Shown here piece after piece: positions 23,176 through 34,525 of a stretch of DNA of 64,000 nucleotides. The notes under the pieces are model-generated. The model was not told the origin of the DNA. It did no database searches and saw only the letters and a list, made by a program, of their open reading frames with translations. The translations under genes and the position numbers were made by a program. The DNA lies in the NCBI GenBank assembly GCA_001599715.1, contig BCHU01000014.1, positions 372,001 to 436,000 of the forward strand, in the 5' to 3' direction. Numbering within the stretch: the stretch's first letter is position 1; each line of letters opens with the position of its first letter. This DNA is from Phaeotremella fagi. Lineage: Eukaryota; Basidiomycota; Tremellomycetes; Tremellales; Phaeotremellaceae.

Positions 23176-26100
23176 TTAGACAGCTGGAACTTCAGCTTTC
23201 TCCTCGACTTTTTCGTTAACCCATGCCGTCAATTTCTTCGCTGCTGATTCCTCCCAGTTAGCCTCCATCCGATCGAGTTCAGTTTCATCTGATGCGTTCC
23301 TGATACGATGGAAATAATCTTCCGTTTCTGAGAACGACCAGTGATCAATATGAAATCTAGCTGAAATGAAGAAAATTACTTACCTGGCGTGTAAAACATT
23401 CTATAACTTCCCATAGCGATCTTGATATCAACAGCTGATTTGACAACGAAATTTGATGGCGTAGTGTCGGCGGGCATATCAGCAAGATTCCTGTAAAGTT
23501 GTCAGCTTTCTGTATATGGTGTGTCGACAAAGGTAAGCTCACCTGTTAAGGAAAGGTTGTTCAACTCGGTGCGATAATCCCTCAGTTGGATGAGTCTGAA
23601 AAAACGTCAACAAAACTGTATTAAACCAATCGAATATCCCACTTACCAAAACATAGCTCTCGATATATTGTTTCCAATGCTGTTGAGCAGTTTCCGCATC
23701 ATCTATGGTCAAATCCTCTCTTCCCATCAGTTGAACGGTGACAACTTCCTTTGTAGAGACCTTTAAAAGCATCAGTGATCTATTTCCAAGAGGCGTAAGA
23801 AATTCAGAAAAGCCTGACTCACATATTCAATCTTGTACAAATTCTCATCAGGACCCAAAACACCCTCAGCTTGCATCCTGTACGCAATCTGTTGTCTAGT
23901 GGTGGTAGTCTCCGTAGCTCTATCCCTTTGAAGTAAAGCAAGTAACTCTTGACTCTTGAGATCGCCTAATATCGTTTGAGTCTAGAAGGTTATCAGCAAA
24001 ACTGTCTTAATCATCATAAATTTTATTTACCTGTTTGACAATAGCAGCGACTAAACGATCCAGTGTGAAAAGCATATACGCCTTTGTACCAAACATCAAA
24101 CGAAGAGTTTCTTCAAATGTGGCTACATCAACTTCATTCTCGAATAACCTCTCCGCCATACTCAATAAATGAGTGTAATAATGAGCAGCAGGATTTTCAC
24201 CGTTCTCAATACCGTAATACTGAGTTTCAGGTTCTGCCAAACCAAGTTTGACGGCAGTAGGGTTGATAGGATGTTTCTCTTTAGCGGCCAGATCGTTTGC
24301 GATGGATTTACAAATGGATAATCTTTCGTACATGATCTATTGAGTCTGTTAGTACCATCATCAGGAGAGGAGCCACGGAACCTACTTGAATAAGCCTTAT
24401 CAAAACGTAGAAATGATTGTTAGCAAAGAAATTTGCTTTACGACTTGGTTTGACTTTGACCTCTTCTTCACCTTCAGATACAGGTCGTGATGGATCGGGG
24501 GTGTCGATTTGAACCCAAGTTTGTTCCGAGGCGTCAGCACCTGCTCTATCCTTTTCTACAGCTTCAGCAACGGCTTCAGGATCAGCTGGTGCTGGTAAAG
24601 GTGTCTCTCCTCTATCCTCAGTGGCCGGTGTACCTTCTGACGCTTCTTCTTCAAGTCCTGGCGTCATCGTCGTATCCCTTTTCTCCCTTTCACCAGCTTG
24701 TTTGAGTAATCTCTTTCTCAGCGAATCCCTTTCAATCTTTTTACCGCGTTTAGCAATTGAAGTCACCTCATCATCATCTGCCATACTGACATCCCCATCC
24801 GATTCATCAGAATCATCGGGTGAACCATGCTCAGCATCACCGAATTCAGCATCAAATTCTACTTTATCGAGTAAGAAGAACATTGGAATGAAATCTCGAA
24901 GTTGTCGTTCGATCCTGTCCTTGTCGCTAGGTGAAATGGAGTTGTTGATACGATCAAGATAACTGATGATGATTTTGACGACATCCTTGAGAACCTCAAT
25001 GTCCTTGAAATCGAATTCGAACTGGAGACGTGGTCGAGGACCGGGTCTAAGCATCATTGCTCTGGCGTTATGTTGTTCACGTCGTTTAGCGTCTATCTCA
25101 GCGATCAAACTTTTAGCCGCGATAGTCTTCTTGTCGTTCGTTTTGAATTGAACACCCTGATGATCGAGAGCTTTGTAGAAGTTTTTAGCATCCTGTTCTC
25201 GCCATACTCGATTCCATTCTCTTTGGGCCTTTTTCCATTCTTCATCTTTGTTCTTTAGTCGTTCAAGAACAATGGGCAGAGCAGCAACGGGGTTATCATG
25301 AAGAGCCCGGATGATATCTAAACCAACTTCTTTACCATAGACTTTCTTGATAATCCTTTGATAAATCGATTTACTTTGACCACCAAGACCAGCTTTCAAG
25401 TTGAAGTGAGCTCGTTCTTCGGGGTCCATGGTTTGGATTTTATTGTTTAAAGGTTCCAACAGCGCGATGGTACGTAGATTAGCTTCGATGTGGTAATCAT
25501 ATTCGTGTCGTTCTTCTTCAGATTTATGCAGCGCCTCTTCATAGATATTCTTCCTATGCGCCATGAACGGTGCTGCATCTTCAGCGGCGAGTGTTGGATG
25601 AGAAACCCATTCGTCGTTGAGTACCTCCCAGCACATTGAATCACGTCCAGTGCAAGTTAAGTTGATTTCCTAAATATCAGTATCGGAATATTGTCAAAAC
25701 TTACAGAACGAGGTAATTTCCTATAACTAGGTCCATAATTCTTAACCTTCGCACCACTGAGATCAGGTTTGACCCTTTCAAGCATGGGCGTGTTCTCGAC
25801 GACCAGAGCATCTACCGAAATCATGCCTCCAAACCCATAACCGCCTTGAGCACTGATAGGGTTGGGCGGTACAAGTCCAACGTCATTTGCATTCACGACT
25901 TTCTTGAAGGTTACCCAGACATCACCAGAGTCTCCGATAAACAGAGCGGCACGTTCCAAGAGAACCTTGACGTCTATCATATCTTGAACATAAAGGTTGA
26001 TCAATTTCAAGAACTCGTGATAAGTGACTTTGTCATCGATGAATTTTTTGACCTTGTCGAAGAAAGCCACTTCATCTGGTGAAGCTAAGGTTTGTGGTAC

Positions 26101-27480
26101 CGATGGATTGATAGGTTCATCCTCGACGGATGGAGAATCAGCTTTTGTCTTGGATTTCTAGTAGACCAGTCAGTACGCGATGACCATAGCTGACTCACTC
26201 TTGAACTTTTAGCCGGCTCAGCACGACGTTTCTTTTGGGGCACCTCCTTCTCTTTCACCGCACCTCTCTTCTGAGTGGCAGTAGCAGCTGTGACAGCCGC
26301 TTTGTCAGTAACGGGTAGAAGTCCGTTTGCTCCAGCTGCAGCCATAAAGTTACCCAAACCTATTCCAGCGAAACCGCCAGACCCGTTTTCTGGTAAGAAC
26401 TGTTTAAACTCATCAAGCAAGTCAGGAGCTTGCTTGAACAGCTGTGTAACTTGAGCGTAAACCTCGGCGATATCCCTCGTGTCTCTCTGATAGGTTTGTA
26501 GGATTTCCAAGAACTGTTTGTAAGTTTCTGGGTCGTTGTTGTACCTGTTTTTAATCTTGTTGACGAAGGAGATTGCGTGATTGAATTCCACTATAGGTGC
26601 TCTGTTCACAGCCTGCGCGATTTGAGCTGCGCTCATGTTGGAAGTATCATTTCTCAATCCACCGGATGCCAAAAATTGAGCAGCGGACGGCGTCGATGGA
26701 CCGGATGGTGGAAGGGGTTGAGATGAATGGGCAGGGATGCTGATGTTACCAAGAGAAGGTGGTGCTTGGGAGGTAGTAGCTGGTGTGCGGGACGCTGTGG
26801 ATGTGGTAGCGGCTGGAGTTGTAGCAGAGGCAGCTGTAGTAGAGGTGTTTGGTTTAGCAGGTTGAACGGTAGGAGTTTGAGTAGTTTCTGTTTTTGCTGC
26901 AGCATTAGCGAATCTCGAAGGACTTGCTCTTTCAGCTTCTTCTTTAGCGGCATTCTCTCTTTCTCTTTCTTTAACATCTAACGCTGCTGAAAATTGACCA
27001 GCGACTTGACTAATGGTTCCCATAGGTGTGGTGACGGTGATCAAACCTTGAGCATCACCTTCGGATGCGGAGCATTCGATACGATAACCAGGTGGTAAGA
27101 AAGTGTTGAAACCTTGAATGAGAGTTGGATGACCTCTGAAAAGTGTAGAAACACGATCGATAACTCCTGGGGTATCGATTCTGTAGCGATTAGAAACAGT
27201 CTGTAGATAGCCTAAACTCACATTTGACCTTTGAATTCCTTCATAACGTCTAGGAAACGGTTGTAGACATCGGGTTGATCAGAAAAACGGACCTGTGATA
27301 GTTGTGTTAGTTGAAGTGGTTTGGATGGATGGATGGATGGAAGCTGAGCAATCTGAAGGAGAAACACGGTGTACTCACCTTGACTTGGTCCAGATAACTG
27401 AGAGCATCTCGAACGTTCAATGGTCTGTAGGTGATGGGATTCATGTAGTCTCCAGTACGTCTTGGAGGAGATTTGGGCAT
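23176..27480 (-). CDS. SIN3: SIN3 transcriptional co-repressor scaffold
   Basis: Eleven exons (minus): 27379-27480, 27222-27292, 26199-27180, 25705-26157, 24386-25669, 24031-24336, 23823-23981, 23647-23760, 23543-23595, 23384-23490, 23176-23327; 3783 nt, 1260 aa. Sin3 is the platform for Rpd3-type histone deacetylase complexes. PAH1 (residues about 20-90: LNVRDALSYLDQVK, IDTPGVIDRVSTLFRGHPTL), PAH2 (about 250-325: FVNKIKNRYNNDPETYKQFL) and PAH3 (about 410-480: VAFFDKVKKFIDDKVTYHEF) are all present. The HDAC-interaction domain starts near 530 (SEINLTCTGRDSMCWEVLND). A Ser/Thr/Ala/Pro-rich linker separates PAH1 and PAH2, and an acidic patch follows the HID. Length is at the short end for fungi. 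Intron 1 contains a (TGGA)n microsatellite. Confidence 0.95.
27321..27340. repeat. (TGGA)n microsatellite in SIN3 intron 1
   Basis: Four to five perfect tetranucleotide units within the first SIN3 intron. A similar tract lies near 9518-9535 in the PHO88 3' region. Such tracts often vary in copy number between strains. Confidence 0.8.
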
Positions 27481-27916
27481 TGATGGATGGGGTTACTTGG
27501 AGCTGGGGACGAGAAGGATGAGTCTATGAGAGATTCCGGGTGATGACTAGACGGGGGGTGATAGGATTTTAACTTGTAATGGGATGAAGATGATGAGCTG
27601 AGAATTGGTGTAGGGAGTTGAGGTGCTATTCCATATCCTTGTGTAGGATGTATGGATGGATGAGTGGATGTTATAGATGAAGTATATAAAATGAGTTGTA
27701 GATATAGCTGGAAGAGAAAAGATGAGTTTGTATGGTGAATGAATGCTGAGCAGATTGGGTGGAGAGTTCAACACATGGAAAACATTAACACCGTGAGAAA
27801 CTAAAACACGTGATCTTGTTTCTCCGCCGGAACCAGCCGGAATAGAATGCGCTTAGCTTGTTTTCGGCTTTACACGGGAGAATACAATGTGGCACTCTAT
27901 GCATGCAAGTACTTTA
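27481..27916. promoter_or_regulatory. SIN3 promoter region
   Basis: 436 bp between the SIN3 start and the 3' end of the TauD gene. A CACGTG E-box lies at 27807-27812, close to CCGCCGGAACCAGCCGG. The element could serve SIN3; nothing else is evident. Confidence 0.4.
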
Positions 27917-29432
27917 TTACAAACTTGGTGGCTCTGCTTGTGGTGTGATACGAACCCCATGTCGACGATGACCAGACGACTTGAAGTCAACAATAGCACT
28001 GTGGGTCATTATTCGGTTATCCCATAGGACCACTGTATTAGGTTTCCATCTGATTCGAGTTTGGAAATCGCCACCTCGAGCAACGTGCTGCAGTGGATAG
28101 ATTAGTTCTACCGCTAGCAACATGAATCAATGATACTCACGTCGTAAAGGAATTTTAATAGGGTATCTAAGAGATGAATATAGATCAGTATATAAATTCA
28201 CAAGGGGTTATACACCAATTTGACTTACCACTCTCGTCTTTTTTCAAACCTACAATCCGAGTGGTGAACTGTTCATTAATGTATAAAGCCTTTTCGCCAG
28301 TTACAGGATGGCGTCTGATCAGAGGATGGACATTCTCGACAGGCTCTCTGCGAAGCACACCACCCCTGTTACCAGCTTTCGAATAAGCAGCTTGAACCAT
28401 TCCTGAATGGACCTGGATTTGGATCAGGTTTGCATAACAAATTGCACTTACGGCAGATAAACCTTCAAGGAAAGCTTGCATCGGTAATGATAATCTCTTA
28501 AACGCTTCTCTCATGCTGCAGAAACTGGGTCAGTTTATAAACTTATTGAGCTCGTCAGAACTCACTCTGCATAAAGTGTATCTCCACCACTTTCAGCTAA
28601 TTACCATTCTCCATTAGATACACTTCGAGATGGAACATAGTAAAGACCCACGAGAATCAAGTAAAAACAAAGTAGTCAATCCAGGAGGTTGCTTTTCGTA
28701 AGAAACATCAGAATGCCAAGACAATGTGTTCATTCTATCGTCCTGTTCATAGTTGAATGTACCCGTTTTGTCACGGTAGACCAAGTGGAACTAATTGAAG
28801 TTAGGTCGGCTACATACAAATAAGAGTTGGGGGTTGACGTACTTCTGGGTATCCCTCTGGATGTGCTGAAGTAGGATGAACATGTAATCGACCGAAGTGC
28901 TAAAGATAAAATCCAATATCAGTTCGAAAGTTCAAAAGTAGAACCGCGTAATAACATACTCTACCCCAATCCTTCAACCATTCCTAAACGACACCAATCA
29001 GTACATAATTTAATACAACTTTCAAAGACGTCAACTCACTCCACTCTGTTCACCAAAACTCTGACCTCTAAAAACCACAACTCCACGTTGAGCAACTTCC
29101 AGCGCGACCTGATCCCTCCCACCCTCATCCAACAAGTGCAACTGTACACCCTCCACCTCACTCCCAAACCCGGGTGTTAACTCCGTATAACCCACCGAAG
29201 GATCCTCGAATATCCCTCTAGGATTATCAAGTTTCAACGCACGATGTCCGGGGTCAATATGCTCGAATAAAGTCAATGGTGGTCCTAATTCCTTCGATGG
29301 ATTTTTCTCGGGTAGGAAATGGGCGTAAGGGTATTCGTCATCTCTTTTAGGTGGGTTTGGTGGTGAAGACGCTCTGAGGGTTAGGGTTGGTTGTGCTGTT
29401 GATGTTGTTGCTGTTGTCGTTGTTTGGGACAT
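27917..29432 (-). CDS. TauD-family Fe(II)/2-oxoglutarate dioxygenase (sulfonate/alkylsulfate type)
   Basis: Nine exons (minus): 29040-29432, 28960-28983, 28843-28899, 28652-28790, 28566-28596, 28452-28515, 28229-28412, 28141-28166, 27917-28087; 1089 nt, 362 aa. These enzymes hydroxylate a substrate using 2-oxoglutarate and O2, often releasing sulfite from sulfonates. The iron facial triad appears complete: His and Asp in WHSDVSYEKQPPGLT, distal His in WDNRIMTHSAI. The 2OG-binding Arg is in the C-terminal HRRHGVRITP. Other family marks: GVVVFRGQSF, HFGRLHVHPTSAHPEG, GGDTLYADM, RRHPVTGEKALYINEQFTTR. Four exons are 24-57 nt and one donor is GTGGGT. Cytosolic; exact substrate unknown. Intergenic space on both sides, no evident cluster. 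Confidence 0.9.
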
Positions 29433-29913
29433 ATTTGATTGTTTCCGGATGATTGGTGATTGTGTTAAGTGAATATTATATATGGTAGTCTCTGATACCT
29501 CATCATTACCTCATGGTACATAATATGGCGTGATAAATGGGTCAAATGGTCAACCTCCACCTTGAATTTGCAGACGATACACTGTAATAACCGGTCGTTA
29601 CCGACCGACCAAATTTCTCTGCTTGTGGCGATTCTGAATGTGGTGGTGAAGATGATGATCTCAAGACTGTAAATGTGAGCTCTACATCGTTGGAGGAGAA
29701 TATCCGTGTATTGTAAGGGACTACAAAACGCTTTTCCGTGTCACGGATGACATTATCACAGCGCCTTCTTCGATCGACATTGCATCTTACGACGTGAAAA
29801 TTTCATTCTCCGTTCATGCACCAGAATATTCTGCGTCGTACATATAATGACTTTTCAGCCTGCTTCAAGAGTCAATATTCATTTTTATCAAATTCTTACA
29901 ATCAATAATAATC
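29433..29913. other. Divergent intergenic region
   Basis: About 480 bp between the TauD start and the first member of the tandem hypothetical family. It probably holds both promoters; no other feature is seen. Confidence 0.5.
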
Positions 29914-30633
29914 ATGTCAACATCCCGACCCCCAACCTCTTCCCGATCCCAGGACGAAAATCGAGAAATCATCTCCCAATTGTTCCAGAGGACCTTCCCT
30001 GACGCCAACGGAATATTCGTCCTCACATCATTCTCCGATGGGGTCCGTATCAACTCCGTAAGAAGCGGAACAGAATCAATGGTAGAGATCAACACGAGTC
30101 TTCATCAAATGGCGAGAAGTCATCTTCGAGAATCGAACACGCTATTCAAGTTATTCGATCTAGACGATTTCGTCTCTAGTAATCCCAGTTGGTATTCGGT
30201 GATCAAGAATGATGAACTCATCATCGCTTTCAAAGACCTGACCAGTGCTAGTTTGGAGCTTGTGAATCCACTTTCTACGCAGGGGTTCAGAGTTTTATCT
30301 CGAACCAATGATGGTGGGTACAGTTGGGTGAATTTGGATGAAATAGTCGATCCATTTGCTTTGGCTGATAATCAAAGTGGACATGAGAACGAAGACTCTT
30401 CTATCAGTCTATCACCTCAAGATTCATCTGCATCACCTGTACTCAAAGTCCCAGATGAAGAACGTCAAACCGACCAAAACCTTAGTCCAAGTCCTCCAGT
30501 TCAAGAACAAGAGGTCGAAGCCAATAGACCTCCTACTTCTCGTTCCCTTTCAACCAAAAGCCGCGTTATCAAATATCTTGGTCCGGTAGCTGAATTGTTT
30601 CGAAATCAAGATAGGAGTGGAGGGGGGTTGTAG
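29914..30633 (+). CDS. Tandem hypothetical family 1, copy 1
   Basis: Intronless, 239 aa. First of three tandem plus-strand paralogues. Shared core: FPDANGIFVLTSFSDG (residues about 28-43), an M-x-RSHLRES block, NDELIIAFKDL and GFRVLSRTNDGGYSWVNLDE (to about 142). A polar Ser/Glu/Pro tail follows and ends with a basic stretch (STKSRVIKYLGP). No signal peptide or membrane segment. I do not recognise the family. Lack of introns is unlike the conserved genes around it. Confidence 0.72.
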   Translation: MSTSRPPTSSRSQDENREIISQLFQRTFPDANGIFVLTSFSDGVRINSVRSGTESMVEINTSLHQMARSHLRESNTLFKLFDLDDFVSSNPSWYSVIKNDELIIAFKDLTSASLELVNPLSTQGFRVLSRTNDGGYSWVNLDEIVDPFALADNQSGHENEDSSISLSPQDSSASPVLKVPDEERQTDQNLSPSPPVQEQEVEANRPPTSRSLSTKSRVIKYLGPVAELFRNQDRSGGGL

Positions 30634-31119
30634 ATCAATTAGATGATTGTATTTTCGTTCATGAGAATTATATTTGTGTTACTAATCGAGTTATGAGAAT
30701 TTGAAATTTGACTGTGCTGCATGACTTTGATCTCAGTAAAGAGCCTTTCCCATTCCATATGATGAAACGTCAACGTCTCACAGAATCCCACGTACGTTTC
30801 CGAAAATTTCACCACCGACCTCTTCCTTTAGTAAACGAAACAAATTCAAACTTTTAAAAACCGAAATGATCATCAAATCAAAATTGACAGTTAAATTAAA
30901 GGAGACCATCAAATGACAAATCATAATTTACCTTGAAATGAAAAATTACGAAACATATATCTCCTTCCATTCTTTGGCTGTCGATCAAGATAATCAAATT
31001 CAACCCCCAATCAACATTAACTCTCAGATATTTGTACAAATATACAAATATACAGTACAAACATGGAAATCAAGTCAAAATACTCATCAGACCTGTAAAT
31101 ACGAAATCAAAACATATCA
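30634..31119. other. Spacer between tandem copies 1 and 2
   Basis: About 490 bp, A+T-rich toward its right half. It separates copy 1 from copy 2 and probably carries the copy 2 promoter. No remnant of a further copy is seen. Confidence 0.45.
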
Positions 31120-31941
31120 ATGTCCTCATACGACCGTCCAGTCACAAATCTTTTCAGAGGGGGTTTCCCAAACGCCCAAGGAATATTCATCGTAACGTCG
31201 TGCTCCGACCGAGCGAACGTCAACTCAATACTAGGCGATGGAGCAGGAGCAGCAATAGTAGGTATACGAAGCCGTCTTGATACAATGACAAGGAGTCATT
31301 TTCGAGAGTCACGTTTCCCCCTTACTGCGTCAACTCTTGATAGTTTCATCTCAGAACAAGGAGATTTGCGTGGAGCGATCTATAATGAGGAGGTGATATT
31401 TGCTTTTAGAGACTTATCGACATGGAGGGCACAAGATGTTGATCCGGCTGATCTGCATGGATTTAGAGTGTTGACTACAGTAAACACTGGATATGCGTGG
31501 GTGAGTTTGGAGGAGATCTTAAATCCTTATGGTTTTGTCAATGAAGGTCAATATCAAGTCAATGAAGGTGAATATCAAGTCAATGAAGGTGAATATCACG
31601 TCGATGAAGGTGAATATCAAAACGATAATTCTTCCCTTAGTGATCAAGGTCAACCTTCTTCTTCATATCGGCCACCAGTAGTGCATCAAGAAGTACAACC
31701 CGCCTCTGTCAATCAAAGTTCAGATCATCAACATCGTCACCATCATCATCACCACCGCTCTGAGGACCCACGTCTTACACACCACCGTGCACGTAACTCC
31801 GACCGTGAACGTAACTCCGACCGTGAGCGTGAACGTGAGCGTGAGCTTGAGCGTGATCGTGACCGCCACCGAGACTCGAGACGACCACGCCGCCCATCAT
31901 CTCCAAGTCGTCATCGTCATCACCATCGAAGTCGTCGCTGA
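31120..31941 (+). CDS. Tandem hypothetical family 1, copy 2, with His/Arg-rich tail
   Basis: Intronless, 273 aa. The core aligns with copy 1: FPNAQGIFIVTSCSD, RSHFRES, NEEVIFAFRDL, GFRVLTTVNTGYAWVSLEEI. After the core come four tandem copies of a seven-residue unit (VNEGEYQ-like, 31537-31620), a His run (HRHHHHHHR) and a long Arg/Asp/Glu tail (NSDRERNSDRERERERELE) ending in a Ser/Arg/His block. The tail looks like a low-complexity RS/RD-like nucleic-acid-binding or phase-separating segment. That is inference from composition only. Confidence 0.72.
   Translation: MSSYDRPVTNLFRGGFPNAQGIFIVTSCSDRANVNSILGDGAGAAIVGIRSRLDTMTRSHFRESRFPLTASTLDSFISEQGDLRGAIYNEEVIFAFRDLSTWRAQDVDPADLHGFRVLTTVNTGYAWVSLEEILNPYGFVNEGQYQVNEGEYQVNEGEYHVDEGEYQNDNSSLSDQGQPSSSYRPPVVHQEVQPASVNQSSDHQHRHHHHHHRSEDPRLTHHRARNSDRERNSDRERERERELERDRDRHRDSRRPRRPSSPSRHRHHHRSRR
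31537..31620 (+). repeat. 21-bp coding minisatellite, four units
   Basis: Four in-frame 21-bp units encode VNEGQYQ, VNEGEYQ, VNEGEYH, VDEGEYQ. Units differ at only a few bases, so the expansion is recent and copy number may vary between strains. Confidence 0.9.
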
Positions 31942-33312
31942 AAGAGGGAGCTGTGTGGTGAAAATCAGATGGTACGGTGAAATCCATTCGAAGATGAGGA
32001 TTAGTGGGTGGGGCGTGGGGGTGGGGTTTGGATATTGAGAGCTAGTAGGGGTTACAGTATTACGAGAGTTTCCATGAATATTTTGACTTTCTCACATTGA
32101 AGGCTGTAAAGTTATATGCATTAGGAGCTGAAACTAATTGCTATTGTGGATACACTCTCCATCATAGTTGCACCTAAATCCCAAAGCAATTACTGAAGTC
32201 ACGATCGTGACCGTTACAGTATTACACGCAATATCACACATCACGGTAACCGCTGGATGCATCTATGAGGTGACTTCAACCTGAACAAGCAGTTGAAGTG
32301 TTTCATACCTTTTGCTCGAGGTGTCAATACATAGCACAATATATGTAGCCGTCACACTTAGCCCTTTCTCGCTTGTCGGAGCAAGCAGTTTTCGTAGAGA
32401 AATCTCATCGACCACCCGCTCTCTCCTGTTTGTGGCAATTTAAGGAATGCCATTTCTCAAAGACAGGTCTATGGGGTTATGGCTACTTCGATCGCGATAT
32501 TAATTCTTAGCTGCCACAGAGCATAAGAGATCAATATAGAGTGAGTGGTAGAATGAGATGTTGACAAAACGAAATAGAACAGGGAAAGTGAACATAGAAT
32601 TAGATTCACTATTTCCAACATCGAATTTTCGATCATACATAGAAGTAATTTTGTTTTGTGGCAGTGGCAATACGCCAACATGTACTGCACATAATGATAC
32701 TGAAAAGTAAGTGGAGTAGCTGTGAAATGAAAATTTTAGAAAGGCAGTTATAAAAGTAAGGAACCTAGGTCCAAGCAATTGACGGTCGATCAAGGTCAAA
32801 CCCAGTGGTGCTGGTGTCGTTGCGTCAACACAGTCATACCGACCTAAACTTATGCATTTGGATTTAGAATCTTGCTTGGATTAATCATATAGTACACTGA
32901 CTCAAAAGAAGGCGTGAGACTTCCATCTCTCATTCTATGAAACGAGGTTCTAATTATAGACATGACTCAAAATCTCCTGTCCTTCCCTTTGCCCAGAGGT
33001 ATAATCGGACAGATTAAAAGAAACAAGCCATTTTCCAGAATATGAATCTAGTACTTCAAAAATCATCTAGCTCCGAAAGCTCCTTCCCTTCCATCAGAGT
33101 ATCACGCGATAGATTCAAATAAAATAAAAGCATTTAACCAAATGTGAAGCCTTCCACTCTAGCTTGTTAAATTAAAATATTTGAAACTCCATTTTTGGAG
33201 TTGTTTTAATCTCAGACTGGTGTATAAATTTATGTACAATAGTAATAATACCGAAGACCAGTTCTTCCCTTTCCTATTCCCACACCAAAAAAAAACAAAA
33301 ACAAAAAACACG
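31942..33312. repeat. Long spacer; its left part is duplicated downstream of copy 3
   Basis: The first 500 bp after copy 2 resemble the 320 bp after copy 3: a GAAAATCAG...GAAGATGAGG segment, CACCTAAATCCCAAAGCAA (32171-) versus CACCTAAACCCCAAAGCAA, and a TTTGTGGCA...TGCCA hairpin element (32429-32452 versus 34182-34205). The rest (32.5-33.2 kb) has short frames only. A TATAAA at 33223-33228 precedes copy 3. Confidence 0.65.
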
Positions 33313-33888
33313 ATGGAACGGGACTGGAAAATAGTCGACGCACTCTTAAACGAATTTTTCCCAGCCGCCAGTTTGATAATCGCCTTTACATCTCGTTCGT
33401 ATGGAGTCCTCTCCCAAGACATACGATTGCCGGATGATGAAACACAGCCTGTCGCAGACGCTCTTTCAGATACGATCCGATATATAAATCAAAATCGAGT
33501 ATCAAATCCTTCGCGTCCACTCCATGTTCAACTTGAAATCTTAAATACAATCTCAACAAAATCGGCCTGGGTGAAAATGGTAAAAGATCGTAAAGTAGTC
33601 ATTACGTATAAGGACTCATCAACTGCAGAGCTAGAACGGAGTTATCGGTATCCTACACAAGGGTTGTGGCTGTTAACCGAATCACAAGGTCACCTCATGT
33701 GGAGTACTATGGCGCAGGATTCCGAAATCGATGGTGGTGGAGCTTACGAACATCCTAACGATGATTCATCCGGTGAAGGAGAACCTTCTCGTCCCCGCCG
33801 CCGCCGCCATCGTCAGGATTATCTTGACCCTGGGGGACGTTCGAGTCGTCCAAATGAGTCTCCTTGGCTTCATGATTATTATCCCTGA
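33313..33888 (+). CDS. Tandem hypothetical family 1, copy 3
   Basis: Intronless, 191 aa from the ATG at 33313. The TATAAA about 85 bp upstream favours this start over in-frame upstream codons. The most diverged copy: FPAASLIIAFTSRS aligns with the FPxAxGIF-TS motif, KDRKVVITYKDS with the NxExI-AFxDL block, and GLWLLTESQGHLMWSTM with GFRVL...YxWVxL. The tail is short, Glu/Ser/Arg-rich (SRPRRRRHRQDYLDPGG). The 3' flank matches that of copy 2, which supports a tandem duplication of ORF plus downstream DNA. Confidence 0.7.
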   Translation: MERDWKIVDALLNEFFPAASLIIAFTSRSYGVLSQDIRLPDDETQPVADALSDTIRYINQNRVSNPSRPLHVQLEILNTISTKSAWVKMVKDRKVVITYKDSSTAELERSYRYPTQGLWLLTESQGHLMWSTMAQDSEIDGGGAYEHPNDDSSGEGEPSRPRRRRHRQDYLDPGGRSSRPNESPWLHDYYP

Positions 33889-34525
33889 AAGAGGGAATCA
33901 TGTTTGGAAATCAGGTCCTATAGTGGTATGGTATATTTGAAGATGAGGGGGAGGGGTAGGATACAGTACTGAGGGATATGTATATAGGTTTTTGTAAGAA
34001 GGATCTGAATGAATATGTTGACGGTCTCACAACCAAACCTGTAATGATACATACTATAGGCAGCTACATTGCCTACATCCTCCATCTTTACCATCCACCT
34101 AAACCCCAAAGCAACTCATAGGCCTTGCTTTAATCGCTGAATGAACGAATTTCCACATAGAAGTCTCAACTGAGTCTCATGTTTGTGGCAGTTCAAGGAA
34201 TGCCACTTCCTACAGTAGAAAACGGAGAGAGTCGCTAGTATTGGAAATCTTCCAAACCGCAAACCAAAAGGGGAAGAAATGAAGTTGTGGATTGTATGGA
34301 TACATACTGTACCAAGTTCATAGTGTCAGATAATGTCGATCAATCATGAAGAGGTTAATTTGGTAAATGAAGTGGATCTTCGTATAGGTCATTGAGTCCT
34401 GATTTTTGTAGAGCGCATGCACACAAGGTTCAAATATTATAATCACATCCGTCTATGAACAGATATTAAATCTCAATCCGAATCTAAAGGAAGAAATAAA
34501 TCATGCAAATAAAAACTCAAGATCA
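33889..34525. repeat. 3' flank of copy 3, homologous to 3' flank of copy 2
   Basis: Contains the second copy of the duplicated downstream segment (to about 34210) with a conserved short hairpin TGGCA-N10-TGCCA. The remaining 300 bp to the 3' end of the next gene show nothing recognisable. Confidence 0.6.
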
